10,655 nt of DNA from Phoronis ovalis (taxonomy: Eukaryota > Phoronida > Phoronidae). Made by a program: the position numbers and the translations under genes. This document shows, in pieces, positions 1 to 9,500 of this stretch. The notes beneath the pieces were generated by a model. The model did no database searches. It was not told where the DNA came from and saw only the letters and a program-made list of their open reading frames with translations. The stretch is taken from the NCBI GenBank assembly GCA_028565635.1, contig JAOXYB010061345.1:1-10655 (forward strand), written 5' to 3'. Position 1 is the stretch's first letter, and each line of letters begins with the position of its first letter.

Positions 1-318
1 AAACACAACATATTCTGTACAATTGTAAGCAATGTAACAAAATTGTTTATTTTTAGCCTTCTACCAATTTCAATCCCTTTCCATCTACACAGACAATAAT
101 GTCACATTCTTGAGTAAGCACAACCGTTTCTTTAAGACATTTGAGATCGAAAACTTGAAATAGTTTCAGGTATTCCAGAAATTCCCACCAAGCTATTTAG
201 AATTATTTTAAATTATGTAACTAAATATGTAAACACAGTTTGTCTGTAAAGTATAAGAAGAATTAGATTCATGAATAATATAAGTGACATATTAGAGGCA
301 ATTTCAGTTATTGCTTAC
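1..318 (-). other. Sequence downstream of E17, probably intron
   Basis: It begins with the E17 donor. No segment matches a type B exon in the required phase 2. A frame at 193-53 on the minus strand (46 codons and stop) is followed by AATAAA at 51-46; it follows an AG, but that acceptor would put it in the wrong phase for splicing to E17. It may be chance or an unrelated terminal exon. Confidence 0.5.
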
Positions 319-512
319 TTCAAAAATATATCGTTCGGTCTGTTCTGAGACTCTGCATACTTGGATAAGATGCCAACCCAGATGGTTGCATTCAGCCAAT
401 CTTTATCTAGTTGAAACTGAGGCGGGGAAGTGGCCCAAGACGTGAAAATGTTTGTCAGTTGCATCAGTTGTGACATCACAACAGTCCAGTTAGCAGGATT
501 GGTATTAGTCAT
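319..512 (-). CDS. Exon E17, first exon (type A) of a fifth module
   Basis: The exon is 194 bases, phase 0 to phase 2, with donor GTAAGC. It opens MTNTNPANWT and has the signature WLNATIW. It is about ten codons shorter than the other A exons at its start. Sequons are NWT and NAT. A type B exon should follow beyond the window edge, since nothing in 1-318 fits the phase and pattern. Confidence 0.85.
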
Positions 513-3500
513 CTGAAATGTGAGGCTAAGTTGTTATATGACCTCAGGTAAATGGCAAATGTTTTGTAAATTCTTTGTACTATAGCCAATGATACAAAAA
601 TACTAAAGAGAATGAAGTAAAGAAAAAAAAAATGCACCACAAAACATTGTTTTTTAAAAGCCTTTTACAAAATTAATATGGTATGTTGTGTAAAGCAATA
701 CTATATATACGAAGAAGTATTTCGATCATTGTCAAAAAATCAGTGTAGAATGTATCTGCAAAAATCAGCCTAGATGAAAAGAAAGTAAAACAAATATAAT
801 TTTACCTTTTTATGCAGCTGAGAAAAAAGCAATGACAAAAAAAAAAATTGTAAATTTGTTGACTTTATCTGCAATAGAAGGTCTAGAGACGAGATAGACA
901 AGTATTGTTTTACCTTCATTTTTTATAGCTGGGAAAAAATTAATAAGAACAAAAAAAGTTTAGAAATCATGCAAAATCTCATACTGACCTGTTGTTTTAT
1001 ATATTCCACATTTGGCTCCGTGAGGACTTCATTTATCAACGCTGCAAAGTTAGTTCCACAGAAATCTGTAAGTAGGCTAGGTAAGTCCACTGTGGATCCA
1101 GCAGGTAACGTTAGATAGTCTGTGATGTTGATATATGAGTTATTGTACAGGTGAGCATATTGCGTCTCATTGGGGTACAAAACAGGCAAACACATCTCCG
1201 CCAATAACTCGGTGGCATTTGTCTTCTGAAGAAGTGGTAAGAGCTGAAAAGAAAAACACTTTGTGAGTATTGCACTTACTGTATTTTGTGTGGTGTAACT
1301 GAACATTTACTATTGTTTGCAACAAAATGCGACCCAGTATGATGTAGCATATTGTAATGAGGACATTAGTTACGCAGCAAAGGCATTACAGCATTAGCTT
1401 GAGCCGCAGTAGGAATCTTTGTGCAAACTTAATCTACATTATTATCATATCATCACACAACGTTCACATTCTAAAATCTGAATGTTCCCGCTGCAGTTCA
1501 AGCTAAGGTGGTTAATGCCTTTGCTGCATAACTAATGTCCTCATTATTATGAAATGCGACATCACAAACAAAATACCACGACTATACCACAGGGTCACAT
1601 TTCGTTGCAAACGATAGTAAAAGACTGGAGGAGTCAACAGTTTTTATTTTGTTTGGCATGCTAATATACACTGCCTGAATTTAATCCATACGTTAGTGCG
1701 TGGTTGCCCCAAGTAAAATGCAGCAGTTTATTTGTGTCCAGCAAGGAACTTTCGTAATCTGTTTCCTACTGCATTTGTTTGATTTAAATGAGTCAATTAA
1801 GAATTTTTAAATTCATATATGAGTAATATTAAATATTTTATTTTAATTAGAACAATTAATTTCAACACAACATTAATTATTATTACTTACTTTTTCAGAA
1901 TTCACCGAGTACAGTAACACTTCAACAAGCTGAGGAGATTTATCAAACATTTTCATCAATTTTGTTAGCTCTGGTGCCCCTTGAACTAAGTCTGTCAGTT
2001 GGGCATTAGACACTGTAAACAAGACATTTAAGAAAATAACAACTAAGATTTGTTATAAAGCCCAAAGCCTTCAAGCAGTTAGGAATTCTCAAGTACTTAA
2101 TAATTATATAAACTAAACATACAGTAACTGGAACAAAAAAGATGAATTTAAAACAAAATTTCAAAACGTTTAACAAGTACGATCGAGACACAAGTTGTGT
2201 CTTTTTTAGCACAGAAGTGACTGCTCACTGAAGTGAAGAGTCATTCTATCATTAACACCAAACACAAAATATAGTTAAAACAGGACCTTTTCTAATTACA
2301 AGTCCATCAGGATATACAGAGATAAAATGTGAGATTTTGATGATTAGCAAATTTAATGCTGCATTGAAAAGCAGTTTCCTTAAAAAAAAGGACATCATTT
2401 ATTCACTAAAATTTACATTTTCCAAATCTACAGTGAAGATTAATATTTTTTCCTAGTATGTCAATGGTGCTGCAGTGGCAACTTGGATAAGTGCAATTAG
2501 AAAGTGTCGTAATATCTATCCATGGACAAAAAACCCTAAGCTTACAAAACAAAGATTTAATTGAATGTCATCCTATCATATAAGAAAGATCAAACTGGAA
2601 AGATGTGATGGAGGAATTTAGGATCAGATTACTTACTGTTAAAGCTGGTGAGTTTATCAATGGCCAGCTGTAAACCGGCTGAGACTGCATTGAAAATGGA
2701 GTTGATCTTCTGATATTCAGGTAACGTAGACAACCACGCACGCTCTAATGTACTCAGTATCCTGTAAGGTAGTCAAGAAAAATTGGTGACTTTCTAATTA
2801 TTCAGATCTGCTTTCATGAACGATATTCTTTAATTTGTTCTTTAAAAGACAAAATGTTCATACTAGAATTTTTGAATTTATTTGTTATTAACATTTTTCA
2901 GTATCACAGACAACGAAAAACGTACAAGTGCTAGTTGCACTGCAATCCAAAGTCACAAGTGAACACACGCATATTAACAGGGTAGTAATGCCGCTGTCAC
3001 AACTTGTCGAAACCCATGCCACTTACTTGTCAAAATTTCCATCTGTTCCTGTTGCATTAGCCATTGTCTGCAATTCATTGTAAAACTTTGTGAAGATGTT
3101 CATCCATCTTTCATTCTCTAACCACTTTGGTAGCATCCATATATTATTTGCTGGTTTACTAATGAAGTTCACAAAATTCATGGCTTCTCGTTGAAGTAGT
3201 ACTAAATCTGACATGAACTGATCCAGATTGAAATGTCCAGTGTAGTTAGGATCAAACTGAAAATATAATCAAACTTTTAACAAAACAGACTGTTACAGTA
3301 TAACAGAGTTGCATCTGAAAGACTGTGCAAATGTATAGTCAGTTTAATTTGGCAAATTAAACTTATAGCATCAGATAGTTATAATCTACTTTCTATTACT
3401 TCTAGATGTCAAAACAAGAATCACATTTTAAATCTGAAATATACAAAAATTCAAATCAAACTTACAGGCAATATTTTGTATGGATTTATGAGTTTAAGCA

Positions 3501-6500
3501 TTCACTTAGCAAATAGATTTCCTAAACTTACCGTATTCAGAATTGGTTGGACGAGTTTCATTTGGCTTTGGTTGATTTCACCGGGTATCAATGTATAATT
3601 GATAGAACACAAGAGATGTCTAAGTGCTGTGACATTCAAACTGGAGTTTTCTGGCAGATTAAGTAACGGCTCTGCCATCGTAAAGTTACACACAGAGTTT
3701 GCTACGATAGCATTGATGAAATGGCTAGACTGAAAAGGAGCAGCATGAATTGTTTTCATTTACCAATCAAGTCTCATTTTGAAGCTGGATGCAGTTTCCA
3801 CTGAAGAGATAAATGGAGTTCGATACTATTGCCATGTGACACTTAACTGGCTAAATAGTTATACCAAAGGAAAAAACAAGATCATAGACGTTAAAAACTA
3901 AATTTACCTGCCTTTTAGCTGTAATCATACTACCTAAGTCTGCCATATTATGTTATATAAAATAAATATCAACCTTTCTAACTACAATTGTATTTGGTTA
4001 GTATTGCAATACAGTGTTTATATTATCTGATTATAATTTTACAGAGCAGTGCTCAAATGGAGATAGATGACATAACACCAAACATTCATAACCATTAATA
4101 GACCATAGGTGAGTATATCAATAGACATCATCTTACTTTACTATGACAATGGAGTACTAGTAGATGATCTGCAGAACTAACCTTAGCAGGATCCACAAAT
4201 GTATATAACAATCCTTCTACGATATCTGGTGCTAGATCCAATATACCCAGTAATTTCTTAAACTCAACCGTATCATTATACATAGACATAAAATCATATG
4301 GTGATCCTAAAAAGCAGATTTCAACTCAAATACCATTTTACAAATAACAGGCATCTAGTAATGAATTCTAAAACACATGTTTTGATACAGACTTTAAATT
4401 TAAATTGCACAAAATGTGTCAAATTTCCACCGTAGCATCCTCCACATACACTCTTACTTTTGCATTGCCCTAATGAAACTATGTTCAAAATATTAAATGT
4501 TAAGAACACCTATGGAAATTTACCAACTGCAAGTTCTGTGCCATCTTAAATAACTGAATTCTAATCTTACTTTGCATGAGTTGTAGGAAAGAGGTCACAA
4601 CATTCATATAATCATTAATCTGACTTAGCACCACTTGTTGATCTGCCGTGAAGTTCATCTGTCTAAGTGTACCTTCCAAATATGGTAGTATTGCAGATAT
4701 AAAGTCAGTATTGCCTCTGTAAAATGCAGTCATTTACAAAGATAATCATATTGAAGTGTGAACAGATACTAAAATATCTTCATGAATATAGATGATCAAT
4801 ACAAAGTATAATAACCGTGAACGTTCATTTAATACCGACAACTGTTATAATACAAGCTGACGATTTATGCACATCATTTATTGATAAAGTTATTAGTTTT
4901 AGTGTAGCCAGCAAGTTGCCATGAGATAAGTGTTTTACATACTTCCTGTGTATCAAAATACAGTTACATTATCCCAACTATCTGAGTTATCTTGTTAGAA
5001 TAAAACAAGAATGATGTAATATTTGATGAGACTATATGTCATCTTTTACTTAATTATCTCAGATACAATTCCCTTGACTATCTAGATACATATCTAGATA
5101 CACGTAGACTAGGTTTACACCATAAGTACATAAATAAATATCCCACATACCTTCATTTTAATATTGATTTCATGCAAAATATAAAATATAGCAATGTTTC
5201 CTGGGCTATTATCTCCTTATGATATAGACCTACCACCCTCTGATACACTACCAGTTAATGTTTAATTTTACTAATTTTTCGTGTAATCTCTTATCTCTGC
5301 CTCGTGCAATGGTGTACTTGTGCCTTATCCTTAAAAAAACATTAATATGACTGACAACTGCTACACAGCAAAAAGATAATGACCTCAAGTTAAAATTTGT
5401 TTAGGACAAGAAATAAATTGGAAACAAATGAATATTAACGCACTCTGTCATGTTGGCCTGCTGTGTGAGATGCCGAGTGAATCTGTCAAACATCCGACTC
5501 CATACTTGTGTATCTAACCATCGAGGTGTTGACGCCATGGTTCTGTTGGTTTGTCCCTGGATGAGGTCAGTAAAACTCTGCGTGACACGTGTGACTGCAT
5601 TCGGTAGGTGTTGCACATTCTGGACAAATGTGTGAGGATCGAAAGACTCCGTGTAATTCTCTGCAAACTGCAAAACACAAAACAACAACAATAAAGCCTA
5701 GTTCTGTAGGACAAAACAGAAAAGGCACTCAAAACTTTTGTGAAGACAATTTTTAACTAATTGTTTCATTTTTGCTTTAAATCATAGAATATGCTGCTTG
5801 TAGTTTATTCATTCTTTATGGTATCAAAAAAGTGACCAAGAAACAATAAATGTGCAGTTGCTCATTTTTCATGTTCACATATTTTCTGTGATACATACTG
5901 CATGACATTAACAATATGATTAATTAACAATATGTTATTTAGCAAAACTCACCACTCTCAGAAGCGGTGCGAGGGGATGCATTTGTTGCTGATTGTATTC
6001 CTCTGCCAGTGCTGTGTAGTTGACAGAACATAAAACCTCAATCACGCTAGACACATTTAAAGATGAGTTAACAGGAAGCACCAAGAATTCTTCAGGATTG
6101 AGAGGTAAAGAACAACGATCAGGTTGACTAAAAAATCTTCCAATGAACTTTGAACTCTGAAAAATCAGCAACATTAATGATAAAAAAAAAGTTTGTAAAC
6201 TTTATTCTATACGCAACTTTAAAAAAAGATAAAATTATATGGCAATATAATGTGTGCAATGAAGAGTAGTACTTAATATAAATTCCTACTAACTTCAAGC
6301 ACACTGCCATTTAACACATTGTACACAGAAATCTAAATTTTATGTAATTCAGCAATCAGTGGTAAATCTTTAAAGTATATTTATGAGTGTGAATGTATGA
6401 TGATTTCAGATACCTCCGCAAGAGAATTCCTGTAAAATGAACTTACTGTAATTAATCACACAAAGTCATTTTTACTATTATTAACCGAAAAAATGAAATT

Positions 6501-9500
6501 TGATAAACTGACGACCCTCGAATAGGAGTATTCAAACAAAACGCTTGATAATGTTCACAATATCTTAATTATGCTTACGTTTTGAATGTCTGTCACTGTG
6601 ATTAATAAGACCTCTACTATTTCTGGAGATTGGTTTATCAAACTTATTATCTTCCTCATTTCTGTACCGTTATACATGGCAAACAAGTCAGCAGGCTTCA
6701 CTGCAAACACATTATAAACATGTTAAAATATTGCATCAGTCAAAATGCTTTAACACATTGTCAGATTATTATAGACTAAACTCTACAGAGATTAAGTCCC
6801 CCAACAAGTTTTCACTTTCATTGTTCTGCTTATGTTTTCTTCAAAGTATGATAAGTAACGCATGCAAGAAAGCAACGTTCGCACAAGATGTTTAAGATGC
6901 TATATGTGTTCCTAATCCATACAGACTGATAATTCAGTGTGGAGGTGTTTGTATGGATTACTTCTAATATCCTTGGTTTCCCATAGGGTTGATGAATAGC
7001 CCCTAATTAATGACTGTTCAGTAGCAGTAACACAATGCATTTCATGTTAATTCGTGCTACATGATAATACATTTTATTTCTGAATTCACATTGTTATAAT
7101 TACTGTTTTATAAAACCTTGATAATGCATATTGAGTTAAGTGGAGTATCTCACCTTCACGTTCTGTTGGTATTTAAAATAATGTAACATAATCAGCAATT
7201 TCACAAAAAATGGCACGAAACATGGGCTTGTAAAACGCTGCCAACTGAATTACATATGATGTTTTTAAAGAATTAAATATGGGCGTTTTCAAAGAGTTAA
7301 ACTGAATTAAATATGGATGTTTTTAAAGACTGGTAACTTGTTTTAACGGTATCCTACCTGTGAACATATCCATATATCCGATAAAAAACTCCATGAAATC
7401 ATTTGTCTGGCTGAGGAACTTCTTCCTGTCACTTGTCATGTCCGTAGAACCTAACATCTGCTCCAGATATGTTAACATGGTACTTGGATCCATAGTTCTA
7501 CAAATTCCAGTTAAACGTTTCATATTTTAAAATTACATATTTGTTTTCGGCAAATAATGCTTTTTGACAATAACTTATCCAGTGTCTTAAATTAATTTGA
7601 AATTTTATTTTGTAATTTTCATCATAAGCCTTTAGGCCACTTGAGCAAATGATGGTAGAAAACTATCGGATTCTACATGAATTAACTTCTTAATCCATGA
7701 ACTTTTTGATTATGGCTTTCTCACAGTAGAATTCAATTGAGAATTTATACATTATTGTATATTATTAGGTAGCGGCTTAAACATTTTAAAAATTCAACTA
7801 CAAACTTGACAAAAACAGCTATAAACGCGAAATAACATCTACTAGATAGGAAACTTAATTCTGATTTCTACAGTTTCAAACTTCTAAAGCAATCTGTTTA
7901 ACACGAAGCATTAAAAGCCAGTCCACTAACTTGTTAGCAGCTGCTTGAGCAGTTTTAACTAGGTCTTCATTAAATCGTTTCCAGAGATTAGTCCATACTG
8001 ACTCATTTAACCAATCAGCTTTCATGTCAGGCATTGACCATTCAAATGTGGGTGGATTTTGAATGACAGACTGGATAATTTGATTAAACTCTTGATTCTG
8101 CAGAATCGTAGCCGTGAAATTGAAAGAGGAATGTGCAGTAGCATTTGGCTCAAACTAAAAATAGAATTGATTAGCGTTAAAACATTTTCACCATAGTTTG
8201 TGTTTGTATTACAGCAGGTAACTCCTTTAAACTATAACCAAGTTATAGTTGGGTTAATGCAAGCAGTCTGGCAAAACTGTATTAACAAATGGTATAATCC
8301 GTCATTTTTTTCAAATAGTATTTATGTTTATGCATCCATCTTCGAACTATCTATAAACTATGATTAACAAAATCCATGCAGATGTACACTATGCTGAGAC
8401 AATATCATGATATAAACACTGATAGCACAACTGCCTAATCTCGTTTGATGCATTGACATACTTACGAAGCCCAAAACCTCAGCTAGCCCATCAACATTCT
8501 GAGACAACTCTTGTAGCAGAATAGTGATATTAATGTTGGTATTTTCACAGATAACTGACTTCATCTCCATTATATCTACACTACTGCCAGCTGGTGCTTG
8601 GAACAATGTTTCAAAGACTGTAACATTTTGACATAGCTGTGATGTCACTCCAGTATTGAGGTACAGACCGATCTGTAAAACAGACATATCATTGAGGTAA
8701 AAATACAACAGTATTCTCTGAGGAATATGAAACAACAACTGATTGGGTTTTAACTTTGTTTCAAGTCTGTTATCAACAGTTTTTTATTTAAAAAAACAAT
8801 GAAAACACTGGATTGAAAAAGTCTAAAGCAAAAGGGAGTTGATTCAGGTTCTAAAATCCCATTTTTTGAGTATCTGCATATATAATTAAACTATTTGAAA
8901 TGTTACACTAATCAAATATCTTCTAAAAACCAAAACATATAAAAACCAGCCATTTTTTTATTACAACTACACCTCAAAATATACTCAGTTACTACATGAA
9001 TGAGCCCGTTTCCTTGTAAGCCTTCATCAGATTTCATCATAAATCCAGAGATGAGAAAGGCACTAACACAGTGTTCTTTTTAGCACAGGAAATCACCAAA
9101 TAGCAGACTGAACACAGCCATGTTCTTCTGTGTGGCAGAATACAATTGGTCCCTGAGCTAAACCTCAGAATAAAAATAACTTTCTTACCTGCGTTGGATT
9201 CTCAACCAGAGATACAATAGTATTTAGAAAAACTTCCGTGATTTCAGGTGAATATTCCAAGATCTTCATAGTTTTCTCCAGTTCTTTGGATGGCAACAGA
9301 GTCGTAATATTCACAGTAGTACCTACACGAACATAAATGATCAGTATAGTACAATATCCAATGCACTTTCATGATATTGCACCAAGCTCCAACTCTGCAT
9401 CAATCACTGACCTTTATGCAATTAATAATCAACAATTTGAAAAACTATCTACTCTACTGTACCTGCATTATATTGTGTTTGTATATATTTATCTCATACA

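Larger units (their letters stand above)
6701..7357 (-). other. Intron 6 (657 bases)
   Basis: The intron separates E6 from E7. It holds an imperfect 14-base inverted repeat (6913-6960) and a 57-base-period repeat (7243-7329) near the 5' splice site; the rest is featureless. Confidence 0.75.

Noticed and set aside
923-988. Hydrophobic tail following E16 that could look like a membrane anchor
   Set aside because: It lies beyond the GTCAGT donor at the end of E16, and the next in-phase exon E17 continues the array.
2006-2212. Hydrophobic 68-codon minus-strand frame that resembles a membrane protein
   Set aside because: It is A+T-rich intron sequence in a different frame from E15 and runs over the E15 acceptor.
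5450-5635. Plus-strand 61-codon frame
   Set aside because: It is antisense to exon E9, whose frame, phases and WL-x4-W motif fit the array; the plus-strand frame is its shadow.
2205-9091. Shared 13-mer ctttttagcacag in introns 14 and 3
   Set aside because: It is isolated, with no flanking similarity; expected by chance in A+T-rich DNA of this length or at most a trivial remnant.
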